Shown here: piece after piece, positions 11,401 through 23,101 of the stretch | Layout of the letters: each line of letters starts with the position of its first letter | How positions within the stretch are numbered: the stretch's first letter is position 1 | NCBI GenBank assembly: GCA_030267965.1 | Contig: BRYA01000252.1 | Coordinates: 1 to 35,379 of the forward strand | Direction: 5' to 3' | Origin: Triparma columacea | Lineage: Eukaryota > Sar > Bolidophyceae > Parmales > Triparmaceae | DNA length: 35,379 bases | Position numbers and translations under genes: made by a program | Notes under the pieces: model-generated | Database searches by the model: none | What the model was told of the DNA's origin: nothing | Seen by the model: only the letters and a program-made list of their open reading frames with translations

Positions 11401-14400
11401 CGAAAATCTTGTGATCCTTGTGTAGCAGGAAGGTATCAAGGAGATGGCGGAAAGGAAGATTGTTCGGCTTGCCCTGAAGGATACTTCTGCACCGAGTCAT
11501 CCACAGCTCCGATCCAATGCGGCAGCGTTGCTCTTTACTGTCCTACAGAGAGTCCCATTGTCAACGCTGCGACGTCAGGATACTACACTACCCCAACTAG
11601 CGCTCCCGCCGAAAATAGAGTTGCTCAACAGCGTTGTGAGGCCGGATTTGCTTGCGTAGGAGGCGTAAGGGAGAAGTGCGTTGATGGCTCGTCTTACCAG
11701 ACCAACCATTCTCAAACGTCCTGTCTCACCTGCTCTACGTGTCCTGCCGGAACCTACGAAAGGTTGGCCTGTACCACCACGTCCGACACTGTTTGTGAGC
11801 CCTGTCCTGCAGGTTTTGCGTGCTTGGAGGGCGTGAAGGGTTCCTGCACACCAAGCTCCACCTACCAAACTAATCCCTCCAAGTCCTCATGTCTCACCTG
11901 CTCTACGTGTCCTGCCGGAACCTACGAAACCTCAGCCTGTACCACTACGTCCGACACCATTTGTGGAGACTGCCTAGCCGGGTCAGCATCTATGGGTGTT
12001 ACAGCCACCTCTTGCGACCCTTGTACTGGAGAGGGCAAGTACTCTGACACCGACCGTGCCAGTGTGTGCAAGACTTCGCCTGCTGGCTACAGACCCTTCG
12101 ACGATCGCACCAACATTGAACTTTGCCCGGAAAATACTTTTTCCATCGGGGCCAGCGATGATTGCACCTCCTGTCCAGACGGTGGTCATTCCCTTCGCGG
12201 CTCTTCTGCCTGTGAAAGCTGTTTCACTGGTAAATATTACAACAAAGCAGCCAATATCTGCGAGGCTTGCCCTCTTGGAAAGTTCACTGCCACTGGAGAG
12301 AGCAGTATTGAGGGGTGCCAAGACTGTGACGCTGGTTTCATTAGCGACGATCTCGACGGCGCCGGCTTCTGCAACCCCTGCTCCGCCGGCTCCTTCTCCA
12401 ACCCAGCTCAAACGGCCTGCCTCCTCTGCCCCTCCGGCAAGATTTCGGGAATCGCTTCCACCACATGCACCAATTGTGAAGTAGGCAAGTACAGCAATGC
12501 GGGAGGGTCTGACATTTGCACACCCTGTCCCGACTTCATGACCTCGGACCCTGGATCCACTTCCTGCCGCTGCAAGGACAGTTTCCTCTCCATAGTCGAC
12601 CCCGACACCAACGAGCTTTCCTGCACGTGCGGTCCTGGGACGACACTCAGGAATGAAGCCTGCGTTTTCTGTAGCGTAGGCAAGTACAGCAATGCGGGAG
12701 GGTCCGACATTTGCACAACCTGTCCCGACTACATGACATCAGACCCTGGATCCACTTCCTGCCGCTGCAAGGACAGTTTCCTCTCCATAGTCGACCCCAA
12801 CACCAACGAGCTTTCCTGCACGTGCGGTCCTGGGACGACACTCAGGAATGGGGCCTGCGATTTCTGTAGCAACGGTGACTTCAAAACCACGACGTCTCTC
12901 GAACACTGCAAACCATGCAAGGAGTTTGGAGTCAAGAACGCCATCCAGTCCACGCGTCCCCTCGCAACCTCTCCTCTCTCTTGTATGTGCTCGCCAGGAT
13001 ACTACAGGGTTCTTGAACCTCCAGAAGAGAGCTCAGAGGACCCCACGTCAGCCTTCATTGGACAGTGCCTTCCTTGTCCCGAGGGTACTCTTTGCGACGA
13101 AGCCGGAGTGACAGTCGAAAATCTACCTCTCAAGAAAGGGTACTGGAGGAGCAGCAGTAACTCCTCAAACGTCATCCAGTGCTACACGGAGTCCGCTTGC
13201 TTGCACCCCGACGATGACGACTCCGGAGAAAAGTCAACCACCACCACCGCAGACAACCAATGCGCTGATGGGCATACCGGACCTCTCTGCAACGTCTGCA
13301 TGAAGGACTTTGTCAAGTCAACGACGGGAGAGTGCTTTCAGTGTCAGCCTTCCACAACTGGTAGTTCCTTTGTCTTGTCCTTCTTAGTCATAGTCGTAGT
13401 TCCGCTTATAATTTTATGGTTCGTGAAGAGACGAAGGGCGGTAGAGAAGGAGACTGCTGAAAGAAATAGAGTCTTGTCCATTAGCGAGCAGTTGAACGCG
13501 ATGAGAAATGACAAAGAAAGCAGATTCAAGAGGTGGCGAACGAAGTTCAAGATTCTGACCTCGTTCTACCAGATTGTGACTCAGATGGAGGGCGTGCTGG
13601 GGATCCGATACCCTCAGATATTCGAGAACTTCGCCCGCTTCGTTTCGCGGATAGCCAATCTCTCCTTCCTTCACGTCGCTCGTGTTGACTGCATGATGGA
13701 GGTCAACTTCTACACCACGTTAGCCATGATGACAATCACTCCTCTTGTGGTAGGGCTCTCAATTGCCTTAGTGGGGTTCTTGCTCTTTAAGCTCGCGTCC
13801 GACCCTGAGAGGAAGAGAGAAATACAGAGGGACACTGACGCGATCCTCCTCACCTTATCGTACCTCGTCTTCGCTTCCGTCTGCACTGCAATCTTTGAGA
13901 CCTTCAACTGCAAAAGGTTTGGAGACGACCCTACTCTCTACTTAGTCTCTGACCAGTCCTTGAGCTGCGACACGAACGATCACAAATGGTGGCAGGTGAG
14001 AAGGGGAAGGGGGGGGGGGGGTGGCAAGATGATTAGGTACTAAAAAAAACAAGAAACAAATAACTAAACCCCATCCCACCCCACCCCACCCTAGATCTAC
14101 GCCTCCGTCATGATGCTCTTCTATCCCATTGGCACGCCCGTCTTATACAGCTGGTTGCTATGGAAGGACAGGGAGCTGCTCAAGGACGAGGAGGAGAGGG
14201 ACAAAGACGAGAGTACCAACAAAAGCGCTTTTCTCTGGGATCAGTATTCAGCCTCCTTTTGGTGGTTCGACGTCTTTGATTGTTTGCGCCGCCTCCTCCA
14301 AACCTCCTTCCTAATTTTTATCTTCAAGGGCAGGGCCTCCCAGGTCGTGTTTGCAATGCTGATCTCAGCCGTCTCCTCAAGCTTCTTCATCCACTGGAGA

Positions 14401-15754
14401 CCCTTCATCCGAGAGAGTGACAATACTCTCGCGATCGCCTCCCAGTGCAGCATCTTCCTCACCCTTTTCTATGCCCTCCTTACTAAAGTGGGGGTTGACA
14501 AGGACGAGGATTACGATCAAAATGTTTTTGGTGCGCTTCTAATCATCATTAACTTGTTGGGGGTTTTCATGGTAGCCACTGCCGCACTAATAAGGCCTAC
14601 AAAGAGGCTCCTCAAGGCCCTTGCGAGAAAACACCGCCACAACGCTCCAATCAAGGGGATTACGTTGGCACATAGGCCGTGGCCGCAGTTCAAGGCCTAC
14701 TTCCTCGAGTTGGTCAAGAGCACAGAGGACACAGCGGGGTGGGAGAGGATAGATGGGAAATGTTTTGGTGGGAAGGGGAAGGTAAGAGGGGGGGGAGGGG
14801 GGGAGGGGTGCGGCGATTCTTATTGCTAACCTCTTTCGGTCGTTGCAGGGGGAGGTTTGGCTGGAGGAGACGGGCGCAGTCGCGGAGTGGAGGTGCAGCA
14901 CCGGTGACGGGCCGATCGACCAGTGCCGAGTACGCTACGAGCTGGGAGTAGGAATCCAGGACCTGGTGACTTTCCTTCAGGCGACTGACAAAAATCAGAG
15001 GCTGCTGGGTCGCAATTTGGATGGCACGGAAGACATGCATGTAACATATGAGCTGCCTTTCCCTCTTTCTGCGAGGGAGAGCGTGATCAGGAGAGCCGTG
15101 GAGGTGCGTGGTGATAAGGCGTGGATAATTTCGAGAACTTATCAAGGCAAGAGCGCTAGGTATGAGGTGAGAAGGGGGCCACTGCGGGTCATGTGCGATG
15201 TGCACATTGGCGGATACTTTTTGGAAGCAGTGTCGGGAAGAAGAACCAAGGTGACCTACATCGTGGGGACCGATTTGAATGGATTGTTCGCCATGGACTG
15301 GATGGCGAGGAAGGCTACGCCACATCACCTGAAGGCAAACGTCGATAGGAATATGGAGTGGGTCAGTAAGGGGGGGGGGGCTGTCGGGGGAGACGAGGAG
15401 GAGGGATCGTTCGAGATGATTAATGTCGTGGGGAGGGTGGGGAGGGTGGGGAGGAAGCTGAGCGTAGCGATAAGCAGCCCACTTCACGTCGTGAAGAAGA
15501 TTGAGACGGACTTCATGAAAAGGAAGTATGAGAAGGAATATGAGAAAAAACCCGCCAGTCGTATCAAGAGGGACCAGCAGTACGAGGAACCTTCTCCAGG
15601 GCCGCCGCCAGGGCCGCCGCCGCCAAAGATTCCAGGGATGTCGCCGCCAAAGATGGTCCCGGCGCATATTGCGAGGGCCAAGTCTTTCAAGATGGGGGGA
15701 GGGGGAGGGAGGGGGAGGGGGAGGGGGGAGAGAGGTGCGGGGGAGGGGGGGTGA
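8487..15754 (+). CDS. Large receptor: beta-helix, ephrin-receptor-like Cys-rich repeats, multi-pass membrane region, START-like domain
   Basis: Seven exons: 8487-8631, ~8741-9574, 9681-10556, 10650-11139, 11274-13995, 14095-14781 and 14849-15754, giving ~2,219 residues. The later junctions are in phase. Exon 2 could instead begin at 8729, and the start is tentative. A cytosolic-looking N-terminus precedes a hydrophobic anchor (~107-124). Residues ~125-330 resemble a right-handed beta-helix (HGGGIFI, HGGGAIYV). Residues ~345-1475 are Cys-rich GCC2/GCC3 ephrin-receptor-like modules, including eleven near-identical GKYSTSTGA repeats. About eight or nine membrane helices follow between ~1479 and 1855. 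Residues ~1919-2110 look like a START lipid-binding domain (FPLSARESVIRR, GGYFLEAV, KVTYIVGTD), and a Pro/Gly-rich tail ends the protein. The architecture suggests a surface protein with a large adhesive ectodomain and a lipid-sensing cytosolic tail (inference). Confidence 0.8.
9930..10550 (+). repeat. Eleven-unit coding tandem repeat (60/51 bp)
   Basis: Eleven consecutive units encode GKYSTSTGA..C.DCG. Nine units are 20 residues long and two are 17 residues, missing three residues between TGA and TC. Each unit carries two cysteines, in the pattern of ephrin-receptor-like Cys-rich modules. Units are nearly identical in DNA as well as protein, which points to recent expansion by unequal exchange or slippage. 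Confidence 0.9.
12481..12870 (+). repeat. 195-bp in-frame tandem duplication within the receptor ectodomain
   Basis: The segment 12481-12675 is repeated at 12676-12870 with only a few substitutions, for example PCPDF against TCPDY and DPDTNEL against DPNTNEL. Each copy encodes 65 residues starting VGKYSNAGGSDIC and ending with CGPGTTLRN and one more Cys pair. It adds one Cys-rich module to the ectodomain. Confidence 0.9.
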
Positions 15755-15953
15755 TGAGGTATATTTTTTCGTGGAGATATTTTTTCGTGGAGAAAAGAAG
15801 CTAGGAATTCTTACGAGGTGCGGGGGAGGGGGGATGATGAGGTATATTTTTTCGTCGGAGAAGGAGAAGGTTATGCGTTAAATTTTTTAGGTTTTAGGGG
15901 TTTAGGTACAAAAAGATAATCGGATTTTCGTTGAAATTAAAAACACATGTCGC
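15755..15953. repeat. Convergent 3' flank with a ~38-bp direct repeat
   Basis: Between the receptor and myosin 3' ends, a block reading GGTGCGGGGGAGGGGGG, then TGATGAGGTATATTTTTTCGT, occurs at about 15734-15771 and again at about 15816-15855. The first copy overlaps the receptor stop codon. A shorter ATATTTTTTCGTGGAGA motif is repeated in tandem near 15760-15795. Confidence 0.7.
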
Positions 15954-18900
15954 CTACTCGAAGAAGCTCCTGAACCCCTTAGCCAATCCGTCGATGAGTC
16001 CCTCCCCCTCTGCCTCCTTCTCGTCTGGCTTGGGGCTCCCAAAGCCTAGAGTTAAGCCCAAGCTCCTCCTCTTTTTCCTCCTCCCCGGAGTCTTCATCCT
16101 GCTGATGTCGACGTTCATTCCGTTCGGCCCTCTCATGTAGCTCTTCTCACAATCCTCCACGATGGCGTTCACCTCATCAACGAGCAGCTGGTCGTCGCTC
16201 TTCTCCTCGACCGTCCTAGCGATGATTTCAAGGATCTTGCTGTACTGGATGCGACTGTGGACCTCAGCAATGTACGTCGCCTTCTGCATCTTGAGCTGCG
16301 ACGGGATGGCGGTGCGTAGAGTGAGAATCGCGGCGGCGGCAGCTGCGGTGGGGACGTTGGGTGTGGAGGGCTTCTTCTTGTCTTGTTTCTCACCTCCTCC
16401 TTGAGCTCCATGATGGTGGTGCTCAATTTCCTCTCTTCCCTCTTGTGGCTCTCTAGCTCGTTCTGGTACTTGCCATTGCTCCGTGACAGCTGCTTCGCGT
16501 GCTGGTTAAGTGCGGCGAACGACGCTCCCGCCGCGGCGTTGGCGTCCAGGAGGCGCCTGTTGTTCTCCTTTAGACTCTCGTTCTCTGTGCGAAGCTGCGA
16601 GGTGGTCGTCCGCAGCTTGAAGACTTCCTTCCTGAGGTAGTCGAGCATCTTTCCGCTCTCGTCCATTAGCATTTGCTGCGAGTCGCTGACCTCCACGCTG
16701 CGAGTCCTGACCTCCACGAACCCATCGATGCCGCTGTCTCCGCTGCTCATGCTCTGGTTCCTCCCTCTCCCGCCGTTAAGTTCCATGTCCTTGGCCCTCT
16801 CCTCTGCCTGCTTCCTCCTCTCCTCCTCGTCGGCCAATTTCTTCTTGAGGGCCTTGAGCTGGTTCTGCGATGAGCACAGCGAGTCACGGAGAGGGTGGCA
16901 ATTAGTTGTTGGAGAATGACAGCTGCTCGTCGACTCGCCCCTCCTCTTCCCTTTTTTCCCTCGTAGTATCTTCTCACCTCCATCTTGGCTTCCTCCTTTG
17001 CCTCGGCTAGTCTTACTACGAACCTAGCCTTCTGTGTCCTGCACCTCGTCCTCGCCTGGATCTTAACCGCAGCCTCAACGCACGTCCTGAAGTCTCTCCT
17101 CTGCCTCGCCCCCCTCCACTTCGCCGATATCCTCGTCGCCGCCCTGTACTTGAGAAGGCCGGCCGAGCGTGCCTTGGCCTGCGAGCACCGAGCCAGGCAC
17201 TGAAGGACGACGGAGCTGGCCTTCATGCTGACGAACCTAGACCTATGCATGCCCATCCGAACGACGCTCTGGACGGTAATAGCCGCGTCCTTCATGTTCT
17301 GCGATGAGGAAAGCGGGGGGGGGGATGCTTTAGCCGGCGAAACTTGGCGTTGGGGGCCATTAACCTTGTCTCGTCATATTTTCCTCGCTCGGGGCCCCCC
17401 CGATTCTCACCTCGTACTCCACCCTTGCTAGGAACATCCTTACTGTAGCCCCTATGCTCGTCGCGTACTTGCCCATCGCTTCCAATCTCATCTGCTCAAG
17501 CTTCTCGAGGACGCCAGCCTTGAAGTAGACTCGGCTCTTGCCCATCTCAAAACCTTCCCGACCAGACAAGATGGCTTCGAACATGCTTCCAACATCCGAG
17601 CCCGACTTCGTCTTACCGTTACTTAGGCACTCAAACCTTTGGGTTTGATGTGTGGGTGGGGTTTGGGGGGTTGGGTTGTGTGTGGTGAGGGTTGTGTATC
17701 TGTTAGTGCTGTTGTGTGTGTATCTCAACAATACAGGTTTTGGTGCTTCTCCTTCTGCTGTAAAGAGTGCCCTCCCTTCGTCCCCACCGTATCTCCCTCC
17801 CCCCCCCCCCCCCCCACTTCTTACCTTCCCCTCGCCTCCGTATGCGTGATCCTATTGGGGTATGCCTTCCTAGAAATAGTGACAGCCGCAACGACCCCCG
17901 CGCACCTCAGCTGTTCCAGCGTGCTGGCTTTGTCAACGAGGTATGGGACCTTGTCCTTGTTGGGCTTTATGCACCTGACGTAACGGGTCTGGGTAGCGGA
18001 GAGGTCGGCCATCAAGTCACTGAGCTGACCGCGGAACTTCGTCCACACTGTGTTGCCAACGATCATGCTAAGAGGGGGGGGAGAGGGGGGGGTTGTACAT
18101 ACGTTAGTAGTTGCTTTTTTATTTCAAAAAATCACGCGCATGCTCATGTCAAGCAGCTGCGTTTCCTTCCTCTCGGTCTAAAAACCGCATTCCCCCCCCC
18201 TCTCCCTCCAGCCCGCCTGCGCCCATCTCACCTCCCCCTCCTCTTCTCCTTCTCCTCAATCTTTGGGAAAGCTTCCCTTATGATAGGGTTCGTTGACGTC
18301 CTAGCGAGACTGACGAGGTCCTGGGGTACGGAGTCGGCGTTCTTGCGGACGAAATCGGAGGCGTCGTAGATTACGTTGCCGGCGTAGTGGGCGATTGAGA
18401 ACTGGGGGGGGGGGGTTGGGTTAGGGTTCGGGTTAGGGTTGGGGTTGGGGTTAAGAAATAACATCTCTCTTCATCGTCGTAATCTTTCCGTATCTCTCCC
18501 CCTTCCCTCCTTCCCCCCTTTCCCTTACCTGTAGTTTGTTAAACCTCTTCCCCTGCACCAGTCCCTCGTTCGCTCCGTTGACCGCGTACATTTTGCTAAC
18601 AAACGCTTCATCACTCCCCTTCGGTCTAACGCACTCCTCATTCAAGATGGATATCGCCCCCATCCTCCCCTCAATCAACGTTAACACGGAAGAGTTGTCG
18701 TCGTAGGTTATGGAACCGAGGGGTAAACCCTCGGACTCGTACTCCTGGACGACGGTACGGAATACGTCGAGGGTGAACTTTTCTTGGAGCTTCTCGTTCG
18801 TCCAATTTATGCACAGCTGCTCGAAACGGTTCACCAGGAAACTCTCAAAACCGAAAATGTCCAGTAGACCAATCTAAGGTTGGAGAAAGGGTTTGGTGGT

Positions 18901-20488
18901 GGAGGGGGGGGTGGGGGGGGGGCGGATGTAATGGTAAGTGCGTGATGCTAAATCAGTTGTCGGCAAGAGGTACCCTGTTCCACCGTCCCTCCTTGACGTA
19001 TCTCACCTTTCCCATTTCCTTCCCTCCTCCCTTCTTCTTCTTTGGCTCACCCTTGCCTTTCTCCTTAGCTTCCGTAGCTTGGTTAATCCTCTCCACAAGT
19101 CCCCTAAAAAGCGCGTCATACAGACTCTTGCTAAACGCGTCTCTCCCCTCCTCCGCCTGTTGCTTCGTTAGCGGTACCATGTACTCATCATCCCTAGCCT
19201 TCATCTTCCTGTGCGTAAGCGCTTCGACTAAGGCACACTCTTCAAACCCTGTAACGTCGCATAACAAGGAGACTGATGAGAGGTTCGATACACTACTACC
19301 CTCCGCATCACCTGATACTGACCCTGCCTCAAAGTGGACGTTCCCGCACTGCATAACAGCGGAGACCGTCCTGAATATATCGATCTGTGTATCCCTCGTT
19401 ATACCTAACGTCTCCATAGCCATCCTTGTCCTCGTGAATTTATCCCCGTCAGATTTACCCTCGATCGTATCACCCCAACCGTCAAGTCCGATGTAATCAA
19501 AGTCACCACCATCCTTCCCTGTTAAACCACCCCATACCTCAGACTTGTAAGCCGAGGAGGAGCTAAGGAGCTGGTAGAATACATGGTACCCCCTCTCCCC
19601 AATATCACTCCCGCAAACCCTGCTTTTCTCCAGTAGATAAACATCGCACTTACTCCCCTCCAGCCTCATCTTCCCCTGTTCCCTCAGTGTTGGTGTATTG
19701 AACTGTAGCTGCGTGTACTTCCCGAACCTTGATGAGTTGTCGTTACGTACGGTTTTCGCGTTGCCGAAGGCCTCCATTACTGGGTTGCTTTCTAGGACTC
19801 TATCTACGACACCTGTCCCGTTCGTTTGTAAGCTTGGTACAACTTGAGGGTCGTGGACACCTGCTAAGTGCTCCATCAGGATTTTAACTGTCTCTGTCTT
19901 CCCTGCGCCGCTCTCACCGCTTACTAGGATGCTCTGGTTGCGACCGGTTGTTAGGAGGGACCTGTAAGATGAGGCTGACACTAGGTATACGTGGGGAGGA
20001 TGGTCTGAGTTTGTTAGAGGTGGGGTGGGGGAGAATATGTGACTTTCATTTATGCTATTTCTTATGGATTCCGTGTAGATTGGAAGCCACTTGTAAGGGT
20101 TCATTGCTAGTATAATCTCCCCAACTGAGGTGTACGGTTGTTCGGCTTGATGGCGATTAATGAGGTTGTAAAGTATACCTGGAGGGTGTAAGTATGGGAG
20201 ATTAATTAGGTTTGGAAGGACTAGAGGTTCTCCTGATGATGGGTCAACGTTTTGTAGTGGAAGTGTGTTGTTGGGGTACTTGTTTAAGTCGATTGTGATG
20301 GTATCTGTTTGATTGTAGTCGTTTTGAGGGAAATTTGTTTGGTCATCTTTGAGAAGCGATGTGTTGTCTGTTTGAAGTTTACACTCAGCTGTATCATTTG
20401 TGGCGTTTAAAAGTAGTGCAGGGTACCATAGCGGTTCAATATCGGCGTCAAGTTGATGTAGGACGTATATGTGTGGATTTTCACTCAT
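15954..20488 (-). CDS. Unconventional myosin heavy chain
   Basis: Eight exons: 20488-19007, 18873-18529, 18401-18232, 18067-17825, 17636-17411, 17298-16978, 16864-16394 and 16295-15954, all in phase, giving 1,199 residues. The motor has the P-loop GESGAGKT (191-198), switch I NDNSSRFGKY, switch II LDIFGFE (497-503), the actin-binding/ATPase core and RYVRCIKPN (~694-702), then the converter. Residues ~824-920 hold degenerate IQ motifs for light-chain or calmodulin binding. Residues ~930-1085 are mostly predicted coiled coil with a Ser/Gly linker. The last ~110 residues form a short helical and Lys/Arg-rich tail with no dilute, FERM or MyTH4 domain that I recognise. The likely role is actin-based transport or tension in the cytoplasm, and class cannot be assigned by eye. 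The first 22 codons and 5' flank are duplicated at 23080. Confidence 0.92.
18414..18454. repeat. Interstitial telomere-like repeat inside a myosin intron
   Basis: The plus strand carries consecutive TTAGGG, TTCGGG and TTGGGG hexamers (GGTTAGGGTTCGGG and following). The tract lies just upstream of the CCCCAG acceptor of the third myosin exon, so on the gene strand it forms the C-rich tract preceding the splice site. Confidence 0.8.
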
Positions 20489-21813
20489 TTTGATGGAGAT
20501 TTACAATTTGGGCAAAAGGAGTTTGGAGATGGGGAGAAAAAGGAGCTTTGAGTTATGGGGGAGGGTTAGATATTGACGTTTAAGCTTTAAATTTCGCGCA
20601 ACGGTATTGTTATACGTATGATACGGAATTATCGAAAAAATATATAAAATGACGTCCATTTTCGTATAGAAACTGAGCTTAATAATAAGATTTATCAGCA
20701 AAACGGCTTTTTTAACGGCGATTTTTACGGCTCCTTACCATTGCAGCGTTGTTGTTAGGACAGCTGTATGCAAGAATTCAAGATACGAGCCGTTTTACTT
20801 ACTATTTTGCTCTCTAAAATTTCCCAAAAAATAAATCCGAAGAAAGTCCAGAAATAAATGAGGGGAGAAATTGAGCCCCTAAAACTTCTTGGAATCGCTG
20901 ATATCGCAATGCTTTTTATATTTGACTTGATGAAATGAAAGATCTCGTTGACGCGGTGTGGAGGGTACCTTCAGATGTTAAAATAACGCCCAAATAAAGG
21001 AGATATTTATGATCCAAAATCTAAAAAAACCCGAGCCAGCCGAGCCAGCCAGCCGAGCCAGCCGAGCCAGCCGAGCCAGTGTCAGGAGGGAGAGGAGGGA
21101 GGAGCAACAAGAACAACAAAGAAGGAGGGGAGGGGAGGAGAGGAGAAGAATAAGAGGGGAACAGGGAAAGGATCCAGAACAGGAACACATCAATCCGACA
21201 TCCAGAGCCAAGACAGAGCCAGGAGGGAATGGGAACAAAGCCAGAACAAACCCAAGCCAAGAACAAAGCCATAATACAGTAACAGAATGGGTATGTTGTG
21301 TGCTCCCATACCCATTCTGTTACTGTATTATGGCTTTGTTCCCTGTCTCCTCCCCTTCCCCTCTCGTCCCTGTCGAGGTCTGTGTCTCTGTCCCCTCCTT
21401 CTGGGTTCCCTTTCCCCTCCTTCCTGTTTCTGTTTCTGTTTCTGTTTCTGTTTCTGTTTCTTCCCCTTCTCCCTCCCTTCCCTGTCTGGCTCGGGCTCGG
21501 TGAGATTCGGGTTCGGGTTCGGTGAGATTTGGGTTCGGAGGGTTAGGAATGCTCATAACTCTTTACCACGCGCGTTTTAATAAGATCCGAAGGCACCGTT
21601 AGAACCCCACTGTCAAGGGCTACATTTCGAGCTATTCAAATTGAAAAAGGGTTGCGATCCAGGGTACACTGCACACACCGCTGCCTATATTGTTACCCAA
21701 ACGTACATAAACCTTTACCTTTTTCAAATACAAAACTACTCTTTCAACCCCTATTCCTATTATTATTAACTACTCCTGACCTCCCCCTCCCCCCCGACCA
21801 CCTTCAACAAGTC
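20489..21813. other. Gene-free, low-complexity spacer between the two myosin copies
   Basis: About 1.3 kb without a convincing gene. The first 500 bp, AT-rich, must contain the myosin promoter. Then come a (GCCGAGCCA)-type repeat near 21033-21080, a purine-rich block with GGGGA/GAGGA runs (21081-21180), a perfect 35-bp inverted repeat (21261-21341), a (TTTCTG)n run near 21424-21461 and GGTTCGG-type repeats near 21495-21545. Short ORFs here translate to low-complexity sequence only. Confidence 0.55.
21261..21341. repeat. Perfect 35-bp inverted repeat (foldback hairpin)
   Basis: The left arm is 21261-21295, beginning GAACAAAGCCATAATAC. The right arm is 21307-21341, ending GTATTATGGCTTTGTTC. 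The arms are exact reverse complements over 35 bp with an 11-base loop. Pairing stops abruptly on both outer sides. No transposase or target-site duplication is visible. Confidence 0.92.
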
Positions 21814-23101
21814 CTTCAACTAAGGCACACTCTTCAAACCCTGTAACGTCGCATAACAAGGAGACTGCAGAGAGGTCCGATACACTACTACCCTCCGCAT
21901 CACCTGATACGGACCCTGCTTCAAAGTGTACGTTCCCGCACTGCATAACAGCGGAGACAGTCCTGAATATATCGATCTGCGTATCCCTGGTTATACCTAA
22001 CGTCTCCATAGCCATCCTTGTCCTCTTGAATTTATCACCGTCAGATTTACCCTCGATCGTATCACCCCAACCGTCAAGTCCGATGTAATCAAAGTCACCA
22101 CCATCCTTCCCCGTTAAACCACCCCATACCTCGGACTTGTAAGCCGAGGAGGCACTTAGGAGCTGGTAGAATATATGGTACCCTCTCTCCCCAATATCAC
22201 TCCCGCAAACCCTGCTTTTCTCCAGTAGATAAACATCGCACTTACTCCCCTCCAGCCTCATCTTCCCCTGTTCCCTCAGTGTTGGTGTATTGAACTGTAG
22301 CTGGGTGTACTTCCCGAACCTTGATGAGTTGTCGTTACGTACGGTTTTCGCGTTACCGAACGCCTCCATTACTGGGTTGCTTTCTAGGACTCTTGAGACG
22401 ACACCTCCACCGTTCGTTTGTGAGCTTGGTACAACTTGAGGGTCGTGGACACCTGCTAAATGCTCCATTAGGATTTTAACTGTCTCTGTCTTCCCTGCAC
22501 CGCTCTCACCGCTTACTAAGATGCTCTGGTTGCGACCGGTTGTTAGGAGGGACCTGTAAGATGAGGCTGACACTAGGTATACGTGGGGAGGATGGTCTGA
22601 GTTTGTTAGAGGTGGGGTGGGGGAGAATATGTGACTTTGGTTTATGCTATTTCTTATGGATTCCGTGTAGATTGGAAGCCACTTGTAAGGGTTCATTGCT
22701 AGTATAATCTCCCCAACAGAGGTGTATGGTTGTTCGGCTTGATGGCGTTTAATGAGGTTGTAAAGTATCCCTGGAGGGTGTAAGTATGGGAGATTAATTA
22801 GGTTTGGAAGGACTAGAGGTTCTCCTGATGATGGGTCAACGTTTTGTAGCGGTAGTGTGTTGTTGGGGTACTTGTTCAAGTCGATTGTGATGGTATCTGT
22901 TTGATTATAGTCGTTTTGAGGGAAATTTGTTTGGTCTTTTTCGAGAAGCGATGTGTTGTCTGTTTGAAGTTTACACTCAGCTGTATCGTTTGTGGCGTTT
23001 ATAAGTATCGCAGGCTACCATAATTGTTCAGTATCGGCGTCATGTTGATGTAGGACGAAAACGTGCGGATTTTCACTCATTTTGATGGAGATTTACAATT
23101 T
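21814..23101 (-). pseudogene. Truncated duplicate of the myosin 5' half
   Basis: This block is nearly identical to 19222-20509 of the intact myosin. It covers ~20 bp of 5' leader, the ATG (at 23080), the P-loop GESGAGKT and switch I, ending just after FEECALVE. Codon 22 is TAG (23015-23017) where the intact copy has a Tyr codon after Trp. The remaining ~1,270 bp stay open, with roughly ten or so amino-acid changes such as NRHQ to KRHQ, SINES to SINQS and LSSSSAY to LSASSAY. At the 3' side homology ends abruptly and the frame runs into unrelated Gly-rich sequence. Without the rest of the motor, neck and tail it cannot make a working myosin. It looks like a recent segmental duplication that never carried the 3' part. 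Confidence 0.9.

Noticed and set aside
21009..21580. Several 75-164-residue ORFs in the spacer between myosin copies
   Set aside because: All derive from GCCGAG, GGGGA and TTTCTG simple repeats or from the foldback.
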